DNA of 64,000 nt, taken from positions 5,083,001-5,147,000 of the forward strand of contig NZ_SZNK01000001.1 of assembly GCF_005217615.1 (NCBI RefSeq), given 5' to 3'. Source of the DNA: Brevibacillus antibioticus. GTDB lineage: Bacteria > Bacillota > Bacilli > Brevibacillales > Brevibacillaceae. Shown here piece by piece: positions 8,503 to 18,215 of the stretch. Position 1 is the first letter of the stretch. Every line of letters starts with the position of its first letter. The notes beneath the pieces are model-generated. The model had not been told where the DNA came from, ran no database searches, and was given only the letters and a program-made list of their open reading frames with translations. The translations under genes and the position numbers were made by a program.

Positions 8503-9291
8503 ATGCAGGAGAAAAATCGCGGGTTGGCCCTGTTTACCTCTCTCGTCTTTCTGTTTTTGCTAGGGCCGCTCATTATCATTTCTTTTACGTCGTTTGAGCC
8601 GGGGAGCGTCTTGAAGTTTCCGCCGGAGGGCTTTTCCTGGCGGTGGTACGAAAACATTTTTAAGGTAGAAATGTTCATGACGACGTTCAAGACGTCGATG
8701 TTTGTTTCCTTGCTGGGCAATCTCTTGGCGCTCTTGTTGGGGATTCCGGCAGCTTATGCACTCAGTCGCTTTGATTTTCGCGGCAAAGGCATCTTGAATG
8801 GCATTTTTATCTCACCTGTCCTGATTCCGGGTATCGTGATGGGTTTTGCCATGCTGAAATATGTCATTGTCGTATATAATTTGCCGATTTATGCGGGACT
8901 TCTCGTCGGTCATACGGTGCTGATGCTTCCATTTATCATTCGCGTCATTGCGTCTTCCTTGTCCAACTTTGACTTCGCCATTGAAGAAGCGGCGCTGAGT
9001 CTTGGGGCAGGTCGCCTTGAAACCTTTTTCAAAGTCGTCTTGCCGAATATTCGCTCCGGGATTATTGCTGCGATTCTGATCGCTTTTCTGGAGTCGTTCA
9101 ACAACGTAGATATCTCTGTTTTCATGACGGGACCAGGGGTAAGCACGCTGCCGATCCAGATGCTGACGTACGTAGAAAACAACTTCGATCCGACGATCGC
9201 CGCGATTTCCGTGCTGCTCATGATTTTTACGGCTATTCTCATGTTCATCATTGAACGTCTGATGGGGCTTTCCTACTTTACAAAACGATAA
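8503..9291 (+). CDS. ABC transporter permease (PotC-like)
   Basis: This 262-residue membrane protein has six predicted helices and the loop EEAALSLGAGRLETFFKVV (about 161-179) that contacts the ATPase. It resembles PotC. The gene starts only five bases after the PotB-like stop, consistent with coupled translation and a heterodimeric channel. Confidence 0.92.
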   Translation: MQEKNRGLALFTSLVFLFLLGPLIIISFTSFEPGSVLKFPPEGFSWRWYENIFKVEMFMTTFKTSMFVSLLGNLLALLLGIPAAYALSRFDFRGKGILNGIFISPVLIPGIVMGFAMLKYVIVVYNLPIYAGLLVGHTVLMLPFIIRVIASSLSNFDFAIEEAALSLGAGRLETFFKVVLPNIRSGIIAAILIAFLESFNNVDISVFMTGPGVSTLPIQMLTYVENNFDPTIAAISVLLMIFTAILMFIIERLMGLSYFTKR

Positions 9292-9306
9292 CGGAGGCAT
9301 CAACTC

Positions 9307-10368
9307 ATGGCATTGCTCACGCTGGAAAACGTATCGGTTGCCTATGACAATCAATATATTTTGCAAAACTTCAATCTCAATATCGAAAAAGGACAGCTCA
9401 TCTCTTTGCTCGGTCCGAGCGGTTGCGGAAAGACGACGACGTTACGCCTGATTGCGGGTTTTCTGGAAGCAAAAGATGGACGATTCATGTTTGAAGGAAA
9501 AGATTATACGCGCGTTCCGGTCAATAAACGCAACTTCGGGTTTGTGTTTCAGAGCTATGCGCTGTTTCCGCACCTTTCTGTTTTTGATAACGTGGCATTC
9601 GGTCTGCGCCTACGTAAGGTCAATGAAACAGAGGTAAAGAGTCGCGTACAGCAAATCCTCGAAGTCGTGAGTCTCGGCGGCTATGAAAAGCGTTTCCCGA
9701 AGGAGCTGTCCGGTGGTCAAAGACAGCGCGTGGCGATTGCACGGGCACTGGTGATTCAGCCTGACCTGCTGTTGTTCGATGAGCCGCTCAGTAACCTCGA
9801 TGCCAACCTGCGGATCAACATGCGCGTAGAAATCCGTCGCATTCAGCAGGAGCTGGGAATTACGACTGTATACGTATCGCATGACCAGGAGGAGTGCTTC
9901 TCCATTTCTGATCAGGTGGCGATTATGAACAAGGGTGTGATTGAGCAGCTCGACGATCCAGCTACGATTTTTAAATACCCAAAGACGGAGTTTATCGCTC
10001 GCTTTATTGGTTTTACCAACTTCATCGACTTCGCAGAGCGTACCGAGCAGAACGGAGAAATTGGCTTGCGTGTCGGTGACCATCATTTTACCGCGTCCAA
10101 AAATCCGGGCACGGCGAATCCGTCCGGCAAAAAATGCGCAATGCGACCAGATGACCTCCTCGTGACGACAGAAGAGAGCGCCGAGCCGGGAATGAACCGT
10201 CTGCGCGGGACGGTAAAGGTAAGCACGTTTTTGGGACGCAGCTATCAATATGTCGTGGAAACAGAGCTGGGCGACTTCACGGTCAATCAGGAGATGGAGA
10301 CGCCTTACAAGACTGGCCTAAACGTCAATCTGCTGTTTCCAAAAGACAAAGTGGTACTCGTGGACTAA
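9307..10368 (+). CDS. ABC transporter ATP-binding protein (PotA-like)
   Basis: This 353-residue ATPase has Walker A GPSGCGKTT (about 37-45), signature [15 protein letters not shown] (about 133-147), Walker B LLLFDEPLSNLDA and a C-terminal TOBE-like domain (about 280-350) typical of PotA/MalK-type importers. GGAGG precedes the ATG. It completes a full Pot-type importer inside the purine operon. Confidence 0.93.
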   Translation: MALLTLENVSVAYDNQYILQNFNLNIEKGQLISLLGPSGCGKTTTLRLIAGFLEAKDGRFMFEGKDYTRVPVNKRNFGFVFQSYALFPHLSVFDNVAFGLRLRKVNETEVKSRVQQILEVVSLGGYEKRFPKELSGGQRQRVAIARALVIQPDLLLFDEPLSNLDANLRINMRVEIRRIQQELGITTVYVSHDQEECFSISDQVAIMNKGVIEQLDDPATIFKYPKTEFIARFIGFTNFIDFAERTEQNGEIGLRVGDHHFTASKNPGTANPSGKKCAMRPDDLLVTTEESAEPGMNRLRGTVKVSTFLGRSYQYVVETELGDFTVNQEMETPYKTGLNVNLLFPKDKVVLVD

Positions 10369-10386
10369 AGACAGGAGGTTATTTTC

Positions 10387-12096
10387 GTGAAGGTCGATTT
10401 GTTGATTCAAGACGTTCAAGTGTTTAACAGCTATTTTAAAAAGTTCATCAAAGGAAACGTCGCTGTTTTGGATGAACGCTTCTTCTATATTGGTGAGCGG
10501 AGTACGGAAACATTCGAAGCTGCCGAGATCGTGGACGGACAAGGCCGCTACATGATTCCTGGTCTGGTCGATATCCACTTGCATATTGAGAGCACGATGG
10601 TGACGCCGGAGACGTTTTCCTATGGCTTGATTCAAAACGGAGTGACGACGATCGTACCGGAGCCGCATGAGATGGCCAATGTGTTCGGAATCGAAGGGAT
10701 CAAAGAAATGATTCGTGCGAGCCGTGATTGTGTCGTTGATATGCTGTACGCGATCCCGAGCTCTGTACCAGCTACCTCAATGGAAACGACAGGTGGGTCT
10801 GTCGAGATTGCAGACATGGACGAGCTCTTGCGTTCCGAAGAGATCATTTGCCTCGGCGAAATCATGAATTACGTAGACATCATCAAGGACCCTGACTGCA
10901 AGACCAATCGCATCCTGGAGCATATCCGCAAGACATATCCAAAGCTCGTCATCGAGGGGCACGTCCCGAAATTGCTTGATTTGGACCTGCATCGCGTCAT
11001 TTATGCGGGGGTGGACTCCGATCATACGCACCAGACGCGTGAGGGCATGGAAGCGAGAATTGCAGCAGGCATGTTTCTAGAGATTCAAGAAAAATCGATG
11101 ACGGATGAAGTTATGGACTATTTGATCAAAGAAGATGTTTCCGAGCATTTTTGCTTTGTGACGGATGATGTGATGACCGATTCTTTGGTCAATCGTGGAC
11201 ATTTGAACCATATCGTGAAAAAAGCCATTCAAATGGGCATGCAGCCAGAACGCGCGATCTACGCAAGTACATTTACTCCAGCCAGACGTATGAACATGAC
11301 GGATCGAGGGGCGATTGCTCCCGGCAAAATAGCGGACTTCCTGTTACTGTCTAATCTGCATGAGCTCAAAATCGAGCGCGTCTACAAAGATGGGAAGAAG
11401 GCTTACGACGTCAAGGAAGAGTACCGACAAGTAGTTAAAGAGAAGCAGTTTCCTGCGCATTTTTATGAGAGCATCAAGCTATCGCCGCTTACAGAGCAAG
11501 ACTTCCATGTCACAGTAGATGCTCCGGACAATCGCTATCCATGTCGGGTCATGCTCGTTCAAAACGGTTCTACATTTACAGAGGATCACCGTGGAATCGC
11601 TGAGGTACGGGAAGGACAACTCTTGTGGGAGGAGAGCCCGTACGGCTTGATCGCCGTCTTTGAACGCTATGGCAAAAACGGCAACCGCGGTTACGGCTTG
11701 ATCAGCGGTGATACGATCAAGCGAGGTGCGGTAGCTACCAGCTACTCGCATGACAACCACAATCTCTTGGTTGTCGGACACAATCCGCACGATATGATGG
11801 TCGCAGCCAATGAAGTCATCCGCAACCAGGGCGGCTTTTACGTAGTCGAGGATGGCAAGGTGATCGCGAGTCTTCATTTGCCAGTCGGAGGCATTTTGAC
11901 AGAGGAACCATTGGAAAAGACTGCAAAGGAAGTCGAGCAGCTCCGCCGTGCTATGGAGTCGCTTGGTTACAATCACTACAACCCAATCATGTCGATCAGC
12001 ACGCATTCCTTACCGGTCAGTCCAGCCTTGAAGCTGACAGATCTGGGGTTGATCGATGTAAATGACGGGAAAATAGTTCCGTTGCTGTTGATGTAA
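10387..12096 (+). CDS. ade: Adenine deaminase
   Basis: This 569-residue amidohydrolase converts adenine to hypoxanthine and ammonia in purine salvage. The metal motif HLHIEST (around residue 60), the PEPHEMANVFG segment and the C-terminal adenine deaminase domain are all present, and the length fits the bacterial enzyme. The GTG start follows AGGAGG. As last gene of the operon it would process adenine released by the nucleoside hydrolase. Confidence 0.96.
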   Translation: MKVDLLIQDVQVFNSYFKKFIKGNVAVLDERFFYIGERSTETFEAAEIVDGQGRYMIPGLVDIHLHIESTMVTPETFSYGLIQNGVTTIVPEPHEMANVFGIEGIKEMIRASRDCVVDMLYAIPSSVPATSMETTGGSVEIADMDELLRSEEIICLGEIMNYVDIIKDPDCKTNRILEHIRKTYPKLVIEGHVPKLLDLDLHRVIYAGVDSDHTHQTREGMEARIAAGMFLEIQEKSMTDEVMDYLIKEDVSEHFCFVTDDVMTDSLVNRGHLNHIVKKAIQMGMQPERAIYASTFTPARRMNMTDRGAIAPGKIADFLLLSNLHELKIERVYKDGKKAYDVKEEYRQVVKEKQFPAHFYESIKLSPLTEQDFHVTVDAPDNRYPCRVMLVQNGSTFTEDHRGIAEVREGQLLWEESPYGLIAVFERYGKNGNRGYGLISGDTIKRGAVATSYSHDNHNLLVVGHNPHDMMVAANEVIRNQGGFYVVEDGKVIASLHLPVGGILTEEPLEKTAKEVEQLRRAMESLGYNHYNPIMSISTHSLPVSPALKLTDLGLIDVNDGKIVPLLLM

Positions 12097-12101
12097 AAAA
12101 G

Positions 12102-12142
12102 TTGCTTGCTGAAAAGAAAGTTTTCGGCAAGCAATTTTTTTT
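12102..12142 (+). terminator. Intrinsic terminator of the purine operon
   Basis: A 14-base near-perfect stem (TTGCTTGCTGAAAA with TTTTCGGCAAGCAA, one G:U pair) is followed by eight T. It ends six bases after the adenine deaminase stop. Confidence 0.95.
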
Positions 12143-12330
12143 GATCTAATAGTCCCGACAGAAGCATATAAATTTTCATGCATGGGTATACACTCCTGAA
12201 TCCTCTCTATTTGCTGACTGGAATTCGGGCATTTGGTAGGTTTTAGTTTAGGTATTCAGAATCTGGGATACTGGGAAAATTTTCTGTAACATAGTATTCG
12301 ATCCTAATCCAGAAAAGAGGAGATAAATAA

Positions 12331-13815
12331 ATGGATAACGTAGGGTTGAGAAACAATCTGTTCAGTAAAGGGCTGTCGCTTTTGTTTATGCTGGCAATGA
12401 TGCTGGTGGCAGGCGCAGCTACTCTCGTGTTCGCTGAGAAAGCTTCGGCTCACGGGTACATCGAATCACCAGCGAGTCGCTCTTACCTGTGTAAGACGGG
12501 GCAAAACAAAGGCTGCGGTCAAATCCAGTGGGAACCGCAAAGCGTGGAGGGCATTGGGTCATTCCCGCAATCTGGTCCTGCTGATGGTGAATTTACTGGT
12601 GGAGGTCGATATCCTGAGCTTTACGCACAAACAGCAGATCGCTGGACTAAGGTTACCTTGCAGGGTGGGCAAAATGCGTTTACTTGGAATCTGACAGCCC
12701 CGCATAGTACAGCGGAGTGGAAATATTACATCACGAAAAAAGATTGGAATCCTAACAAGCCGCTTGCCAGAGCGGATCTGGAACTGTTCTGCTCGTTCCA
12801 AGACGGAGGCAAAAGACCGCCACACACGGTAACGCATTCGTGCAATGTACCGACAGATCGTAGCGGTTACCACATTATTTTGGGTGTTTGGGAAATTGCT
12901 GATACGGGCATGGCTTTTTATCAGGCCATTGATGTGAATTTGATTAACACGGGAACAGGTATCGTTGAAAAGCCTACCGTTCCAGGCAATGTGACATCTG
13001 TATCACAAACAGCTACAAGCATTGACCTTAGCTGGACAAGATCCGTGGCATCTGAGGGTATCAAGCAATACGAAGTGTATCGCGATGGCAAATTCATCGC
13101 ATCAACGAAAGAAACAGCTTACACGGACAAAAATTTGACGCCTGCTACAGCTTACAGCTACACCATTGTGGCAGTCGATGGCAAAGGGAAAGAGTCTAAC
13201 GCGAGCAAAGCACTTACTGTTCGCACAAAAACAGAAGATATCGTGGATACAGAAGCACCGACTGCACCAGCAGGAATCATGACTCACCATCCAACGGAGA
13301 CAGAAATCGACCTCATGTGGAGTCCTTCCCGTGACAATGTCGGCGTGGTGAAATACGAGGTGTACCGTGACGGTTCCCGCGTAGGGACAGTCGCGCAGCC
13401 TTCTTTTGTTGATAAAGGATTAACGGCAGGAACATCGTATACGTATACGATCAAGGCAGTTGATGCGGCAGGAAATATTTCCGAAGAGAGCGCACCTTTT
13501 GCTGCAAGCACAAAGGAGAAAAAGCCTGAAGTACCAGGTGAAATCGCTGAGTGGGATTCCTCTGCTGTGTATGTACAGGGCGACCGCGTCTTGTATGATG
13601 GGCTGGAATTCGTAGCAAAATGGTGGGTAACTGCGGAACAGCCAGACCGTTCTGATGCGTGGAAACTGGTAAGCGATGTCGTACTGTCGTGGGATTCCGG
13701 CAAAGCGTATGATGGCGGAGCGCAAGTGAACTACGAAGACAAGCTTTATAAGGCAAAATGGTGGACCAAGGGCGAAGAGCCAGGGAAAGCCGATGTATGG
13801 AAGCTGGTTAAATAA
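12331..13815 (+). CDS. Secreted lytic polysaccharide monooxygenase (AA10), FN3 and CBM5/12 modules
   Basis: This 494-residue secreted copper enzyme is predicted to cleave crystalline chitin oxidatively. Signal peptidase cleavage after ASA (residue 40) exposes His41, the N-terminal copper ligand. His125 is the second ligand of the histidine brace, and the FYQAIDVN block carries the axial-site Phe196. Two FN3 domains follow (about 213-300 and 308-395), then two tryptophan-rich CBM5/12 chitin-binding modules (about 403-447 and 449-494; KWWVTAEQP and KWWTKGEEP). It stands alone with its own terminator. The PTS chitobiose operon downstream suggests a shared chitin pathway. Confidence 0.94.
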   Translation: MDNVGLRNNLFSKGLSLLFMLAMMLVAGAATLVFAEKASAHGYIESPASRSYLCKTGQNKGCGQIQWEPQSVEGIGSFPQSGPADGEFTGGGRYPELYAQTADRWTKVTLQGGQNAFTWNLTAPHSTAEWKYYITKKDWNPNKPLARADLELFCSFQDGGKRPPHTVTHSCNVPTDRSGYHIILGVWEIADTGMAFYQAIDVNLINTGTGIVEKPTVPGNVTSVSQTATSIDLSWTRSVASEGIKQYEVYRDGKFIASTKETAYTDKNLTPATAYSYTIVAVDGKGKESNASKALTVRTKTEDIVDTEAPTAPAGIMTHHPTETEIDLMWSPSRDNVGVVKYEVYRDGSRVGTVAQPSFVDKGLTAGTSYTYTIKAVDAAGNISEESAPFAASTKEKKPEVPGEIAEWDSSAVYVQGDRVLYDGLEFVAKWWVTAEQPDRSDAWKLVSDVVLSWDSGKAYDGGAQVNYEDKLYKAKWWTKGEEPGKADVWKLVK

Positions 13816-13820
13816 TGTAG

Positions 13821-13850
13821 CAAAGCCCGGGTGATCTGCCTGGGCTTTTG
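13821..13850 (+). terminator. Intrinsic terminator after the LPMO gene
   Basis: AAAGCCCGGG pairs with CCTGGGCTTT around a short loop and ends in a T-rich tail, six bases after the stop. Confidence 0.85.
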
Positions 13851-13951
13851 TTAGTCTAAGTGCAGCTAGTATTTTGCTGATTCCTACTTGTTTTGCTATA
13901 CTTATCATTTGAAAGATAAGGCCATCTTATAAGGTTAGAAGGAAATGAAAA

Positions 13952-15307
13952 ATGAATGAAACCTATTCGCTAAAAGAAAAATGGCGACAGTTTTTGGCTG
14001 TTTTGCTTCCGATCTTGATATCACAACTTGCGCTGTTTTCCATGACATTCGCTGATACCATCATGTCTGGACATGCCAGTCCGACAGATTTGGCGGGGGT
14101 AGCGATTGGGGCTAGTTTATGGACACCTGTTCAAGCAGGCTTGACGGGGATTCTGATGGCTGTCATGCCGATGGTTGCCCAGATGGTTGGGGCTGGGAAA
14201 AAAGATCAGGTGCCTTACACGGTTATGCAAGCCTTGTATTTGAGTGTGGGGATTGCGGTCGGTGTCATCATCGTCGGTGGTTTGGTGCTCGATCCGATTC
14301 TGAACTGGATGCAATTGGAGCCTGTGGTACGTACGATAGCTCGTGGCTTCCTGCATGCAATCGCAATTGGAATTATTCCGATGTTTCTTTATACGGTGCT
14401 CCGTTGCTTTATCGACGCATTAGGACAAACACGGGTAACGATGTTCATTACCCTGCTTTCGTTGCCGATTAATGTCTTGTTGAACTACGCTCTTATCTTT
14501 GGTAACTTTGGCTTGCCCAGGCTGGGTGGAATCGGTGCCGGGCTTGCATCTGGCATCACATACTGGTGTATTTTGCTGATTACTCTGTTTGTCGTGAATC
14601 GCGTACACCCATTCGTTGAGTTTGGTTTGTTCACCAAATTTCATCGTATCTCGATGAAAGCATGGAACGAGTTGCTGAAGCTGGGGCTTCCTATCGGATT
14701 TTCGATCTTTTGCGAGGTTAGCATTTTTGCGGCCGTCACTTTGTTCATGAGTGAATACAGCACGATTACGATTGCTGCGCATCAGGCAGCGATGAACTTC
14801 GCATCATTCCTGTACATGGTGCCATTGAGCATATCCATGTCGTTGACGATTGTCGTCGGCTTTGAGGTGGGAGCCAAAAGGTTCCGGGACGCGAAGCAGT
14901 ACAGTTATTTGGGGATAGGTATCGCTCTTGGTATCGCCCTTTTGTTTGGAATCAGCTTGCTGATGTTTAGCAAGCAGGTGGCTGGTTTTTATACAACCGA
15001 CATCGAGGTGTTGGAGCTTGCCCAGCATTTCTTGGTGTACTCGATCCTCTTCCTGATCTCTGATGCCGTCGCAGCACCTATTCAAGGGGTACTGCGCGGG
15101 TACAAGGATGTGACCATTCCCTTTATCGTGGCGCTGATATCTTATTGGGTGATTGGCTTGCCTTTGGGATACATTCTAGCGAAATTCACTTCGCTTGCAG
15201 CATTCGGATACTGGATTGGTCTAATTACGGGATTGGCTGCCGGTGCCATCTTCCTTTTTGGACGTCTGCTGTCGTTACAAAAACGCATGATTCGCAGCCA
15301 TTCATAA
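13952..15307 (+). CDS. MATE family efflux transporter (NorM-like)
   Basis: This 451-residue membrane protein has about twelve hydrophobic helices and a twofold-repeated MATE domain ([18 protein letters not shown] at about 24-41, with a related helix pattern in the second half). It resembles NorM-type Na+ or H+ coupled multidrug exporters. Its substrate is unknown. A terminator closes the gene, which appears monocistronic. Confidence 0.9.
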   Translation: MNETYSLKEKWRQFLAVLLPILISQLALFSMTFADTIMSGHASPTDLAGVAIGASLWTPVQAGLTGILMAVMPMVAQMVGAGKKDQVPYTVMQALYLSVGIAVGVIIVGGLVLDPILNWMQLEPVVRTIARGFLHAIAIGIIPMFLYTVLRCFIDALGQTRVTMFITLLSLPINVLLNYALIFGNFGLPRLGGIGAGLASGITYWCILLITLFVVNRVHPFVEFGLFTKFHRISMKAWNELLKLGLPIGFSIFCEVSIFAAVTLFMSEYSTITIAAHQAAMNFASFLYMVPLSISMSLTIVVGFEVGAKRFRDAKQYSYLGIGIALGIALLFGISLLMFSKQVAGFYTTDIEVLELAQHFLVYSILFLISDAVAAPIQGVLRGYKDVTIPFIVALISYWVIGLPLGYILAKFTSLAAFGYWIGLITGLAAGAIFLFGRLLSLQKRMIRSHS

Positions 15308-15319
15308 GGAAACAGATAA

Positions 15320-15356
15320 GCGGAAAATCCCTAGTGTGGGGGTTTTCCGCTTTTTG
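15320..15356 (+). terminator. Intrinsic terminator after the MATE gene
   Basis: GCGGAAAATCCC pairs with GGGGTTTTCCGC and is followed by TTTTT. Confidence 0.92.
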
Positions 15357-15462
15357 CATGAAGAATGAAAGCCCCGTTTACACTAGGTGAAAGACCAGAT
15401 ATACTTCTTATCATAGGCGATGGAAGATAACCTGACATCAAAGCAGATGGGGGGAGAGACTC

Positions 15463-16158
15463 ATGTCACTCTCGGTATTCACGACATATGATTTTTTGCT
15501 AAAACTAGGAGTTGCACTATTTCTAGGCTTGATGATTGGTATGGATCGGCAGCTCAAGCACAAGCCGCTGGGTGTAAAAACCAGCATGGTTATTTCGGTT
15601 GCGAGCTGTCTCATTACGATTGTCTCGATTGAATCCGTGCATCGGTTCTCCTTGCCCGGACACACAAATATGGACCCATTGCGCTTGGCTGCTCAAATTG
15701 TGAGCGGAGTAGGTTTCCTTGGGGCTGGTGTTATTCTACGCCGGAGTAATGATGTCATTTCAGGTTTGACCACAGCATCGATGGTTTGGGCGGCTTCTGG
15801 ACTTGGGATTGCAGTGGGAGCAGGATTTTATTTTGAGGCAGTGACCGCGACGATCCTCATTATTTTGGCGATTAATTTGTTCCCGATCATTCTTCGTTGG
15901 GTTGGTCCAGAATCACTCAGACAAAGAGATTTGTCGATCAAGATTGTGGTCGAAGGCGGGGGCGATTTGGATTTGGTGTTCAAGCAAATTAAGCACCTCG
16001 AACTGCAAGTGAAGCGGGTGAAGGTCAAAGACTTGGACAATAGTCTGCAAAAGCTGGAAATGATGATTACGGCATCGGAAAACACGTATACAACGGATAT
16101 TTACAGTCTGCTGAAAGCGGTAGATCATGTCATTTCGGTAGAAGTAGAAAGCAGATAA
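15463..16158 (+). CDS. MgtC/SapB family membrane protein
   Basis: This 231-residue protein has an N-terminal membrane domain of four to five helices (residues about 10-150) with the family motif GLMIGMDRQLKHK, and a cytoplasmic ACT-like C-terminal domain (about 155-231). The family (MgtC, SapB, YhiD) is linked to magnesium or acid stress but its molecular activity is unsettled. GGGGGGAG precedes the ATG. It is a single-gene unit. Confidence 0.88.
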   Translation: MSLSVFTTYDFLLKLGVALFLGLMIGMDRQLKHKPLGVKTSMVISVASCLITIVSIESVHRFSLPGHTNMDPLRLAAQIVSGVGFLGAGVILRRSNDVISGLTTASMVWAASGLGIAVGAGFYFEAVTATILIILAINLFPIILRWVGPESLRQRDLSIKIVVEGGGDLDLVFKQIKHLELQVKRVKVKDLDNSLQKLEMMITASENTYTTDIYSLLKAVDHVISVEVESR

Positions 16159-16170
16159 AAAGGAATACTA

Positions 16171-16206
16171 GAAGACGGGGGCCATGTGTGGCTTTCGTCT
16201 TTTTTA
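16171..16206 (+). terminator. Intrinsic terminator after the MgtC-family gene
   Basis: AAGACG pairs with CGTCTT and GCCA with TGGC around a TGTG loop, with G:U pairs between, followed by six T. Confidence 0.8.
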
Positions 16207-16221
16207 GTTGCTGTCGTGAGG

Positions 16222-16419
16222 GAAGAAGCGCATTTCCAGTCTACGCTTCGGCCTACGCCCCGCAAGGAGGATTGACTGCACGCTTCGGAATAAATGGCGG
16301 GAGCGCTTCAAACGTAGAGTTTCGAGGAAGTCTCTCATAAGTGAAGCTGAAATTCCCCGCCATTTATTCCTGCGCTGGGTTGGGCTTCAGAGGCGCTTGG
16401 ACTGGAAATGCGCTTCTTC
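16222..16419 (+). ncRNA. Structured intergenic element, copy A (candidate ncRNA or RNA-like repeat)
   Basis: Two perfect long helices are nested. P1 (16222-16241 with 16400-16419) has 20 pairs and P2 (16287-16301 with 16356-16370) has 15 pairs. A small hairpin P3 (AAAC, loop GTAGA, GTTT; 16310-16322) lies inside P2. Single-stranded motifs are GCAAGGAGGATTGACTGC (16262-16279), GGAAGTCTCTCA (16326-16337) and CTGGGTTGGGCTT (16375-16387). All three recur in the same order in the copy at 22487-22699, whose helices have unrelated sequence. The transcribed strand is not certain; plus is the strand that matches the minus strand of copy B. Confidence 0.65.
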
Positions 16420-16664
16420 TACGCGGCTTTTTGTTTCCACATTTGAAAGTGAACTCATGGAGTCCCCCTGAATCGCTTACAAAACGTTGTAAAAGCTCCT
16501 ACTACACATAAGCTGTACGTAAGCACTGTCACATGTCTGGAAGGAGACCGCCCGAACAAAGAGAGGATACAGGCGACTGGAAGACATGTGGCAGGGCTTC
16601 CCCCGAGCCCAACCGTTTGAGGACAACATTCTTTTTCATTTTTCCCGAAAAAACACTTCACCCC
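16420..16664. other. Non-coding stretch before the fumC promoter
   Basis: No credible gene is seen here. The open frames that cross it on either strand lack a ribosome site and any recognisable protein family. Part may be a long untranslated region. Confidence 0.5.
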
Positions 16665-16693
16665 TTGATAGCAAGAATGAAAATCATTATCAT
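16665..16693 (+). promoter_or_regulatory. fumC promoter with overlapping Fur-like box
   Basis: TTGATA (16665-16670) and TATCAT (16688-16693) are 17 bases apart. TGAAAATCATTATCA (16678-16692), a 7-1-7 inverted repeat one base off the Fur core, covers the spacer and -10 region. Repression by iron-loaded Fur is inferred from this overlap. Confidence 0.75.
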
Positions 16694-16764
16694 TTAAATG
16701 AAGAAGAACTGCTTCAGTTCCTTTTTGACAGGAGTAAAATGTTCGATATTGAGGAGGATGCGAG

Positions 16765-18153
16765 ATGGAATTCAGAATTGAAAAGGATACGATTGGAGAA
16801 ATCAAGGTTCCGGCGGATAAGCTGTGGGGCGCCCAAACACAACGCAGCTTCCAAAACTTTGAGATCGGCGAAGAAAAAATGCCACTTCCCCTGATTCGCA
16901 TGTTTGCCATCCTGAAAAAAAGCGCTGCGTTGGCGAATCAAAAGCTGGGCAAGCTCGACAATGAAAAGGCAGAAGCGATTGTGGCGGCTGCAGATGAAGT
17001 GATCCAAGGAAAATGGGATGAGCATTTCCCGTTGGTTGTCTGGCAAACTGGCAGCGGCACGCAATCCAACATGAACGTCAACGAAGTCATTGCTCATCGC
17101 GCGAACCAATTGTTGCAAGAGAAGGGCAGCTCGGCTCGCATCCACGCCAACGATGATGTGAATAAATCGCAAAGCTCCAATGATACATTCCCGACAGCGA
17201 TGCACATGGCTGGACTGGTCGCTATCGAGGAGCAAGTACTGCCTGCACTCCAGTTATTAAAGGCAACGTTGAAAGAAAAAAGCAAAGCGTATATGGATAT
17301 CATCAAAATCGGCCGCACGCATTTGCAGGACGCGACTCCGCTGACGCTGGGCCAAGAATTCAGCGGTTGGGTACGCATGCTGGAAAAGTCCGAGAAGATG
17401 ATCAAGGAGAGCAATGAGTACCTCCGGGAGCTGGCGATTGGCGGCACGGCAGTAGGAACAGGAATCAATGCGCATCCGCGCTTCGGTGAAATGGTCGCGG
17501 CAGAAATCAGCACGGAAACCCACCATCCATTCGTGACCGCAGAAAACAAGTTCCACGCGCTGACCAGCCATGACGAGCTCGTTCATGTACATGGTGCCCT
17601 CAAAGCACTGGCTGCGGATCTAATGAAAATTGCTAATGACGTGAGATGGCTGGCGAGCGGCCCGCGTTGCGGAATCGGTGAACTTATCATTCCGGCGAAT
17701 GAGCCAGGTAGCTCCATCATGCCAGGTAAGGTGAATCCGACCCAAAGCGAAGCGATGACGATGGTCGTATGCCAAGTGATGGGCAATGATGCTGCGATTG
17801 GCTTTGCTGCAAGCCAGGGGAACTTCGAGTTGAACGTGTTTAAGCCAGTGATCATCTACAATTTCCTGCAATCCGCAAGATTGTTGGCAGACGCGATGAA
17901 GTCCTTCAACGACAATTGCGCAGTAGGCATCGAGCCTGATCTGACAGTGATCAAAGAAAACCTGAACAACTCGCTGATGCTGGTGACGGCACTGAACCCG
18001 CATATCGGCTATGAAAATGCGGCAGCCGTGGCGAAGCTGGCTCACAAAGAAGGCATCACACTCAAGGAAGCGGCGATCAAGAGCAATTTGCTGACCGAGG
18101 AGCAATTCGATCAAGTCGTGCGCCCTGAACAAATGATTCATCCAAAAGAATAG
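16765..18153 (+). CDS. fumC: Class II fumarate hydratase (iron-independent)
   Basis: This 462-residue enzyme interconverts fumarate and malate in the TCA cycle. The fumarase/aspartase signature [11 protein letters not shown] (about residues 316-326) and the substrate-site motifs [10 protein letters not shown] and [10 protein letters not shown] are present. Class II enzymes need no Fe-S cluster. GAGGAGG precedes the ATG. A Fur-type site over its promoter suggests induction when iron is scarce. A bidirectional terminator separates it from the convergent SDR gene. Confidence 0.97.
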   Translation: MEFRIEKDTIGEIKVPADKLWGAQTQRSFQNFEIGEEKMPLPLIRMFAILKKSAALANQKLGKLDNEKAEAIVAAADEVIQGKWDEHFPLVVWQTGSGTQSNMNVNEVIAHRANQLLQEKGSSARIHANDDVNKSQSSNDTFPTAMHMAGLVAIEEQVLPALQLLKATLKEKSKAYMDIIKIGRTHLQDATPLTLGQEFSGWVRMLEKSEKMIKESNEYLRELAIGGTAVGTGINAHPRFGEMVAAEISTETHHPFVTAENKFHALTSHDELVHVHGALKALAADLMKIANDVRWLASGPRCGIGELIIPANEPGSSIMPGKVNPTQSEAMTMVVCQVMGNDAAIGFAASQGNFELNVFKPVIIYNFLQSARLLADAMKSFNDNCAVGIEPDLTVIKENLNNSLMLVTALNPHIGYENAAAVAKLAHKEGITLKEAAIKSNLLTEEQFDQVVRPEQMIHPKE

Positions 18154-18166
18154 GATCTTCATAAAT

Positions 18167-18209
18167 AAAACCGATGGTCCCACGTTTGTGGACATCGGTT
18201 ATTTTTTTA
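18167..18209. terminator. Bidirectional terminator between fumC and the SDR gene
   Basis: AACCGATG and TCCCAC pair with GTGG and CATCGGTT across a short loop. T-runs flank the plus side and A-rich bases the other, so it can serve both convergent genes. Confidence 0.88.
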
Positions 18210-18215
18210 TGGCCA

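Noticed and set aside
16455-16910. Open frames on both strands in the gap before fumC
   Set aside because: They cross the promoter and Fur-type site or the fumC start, have no ribosome site and show no family resemblance.
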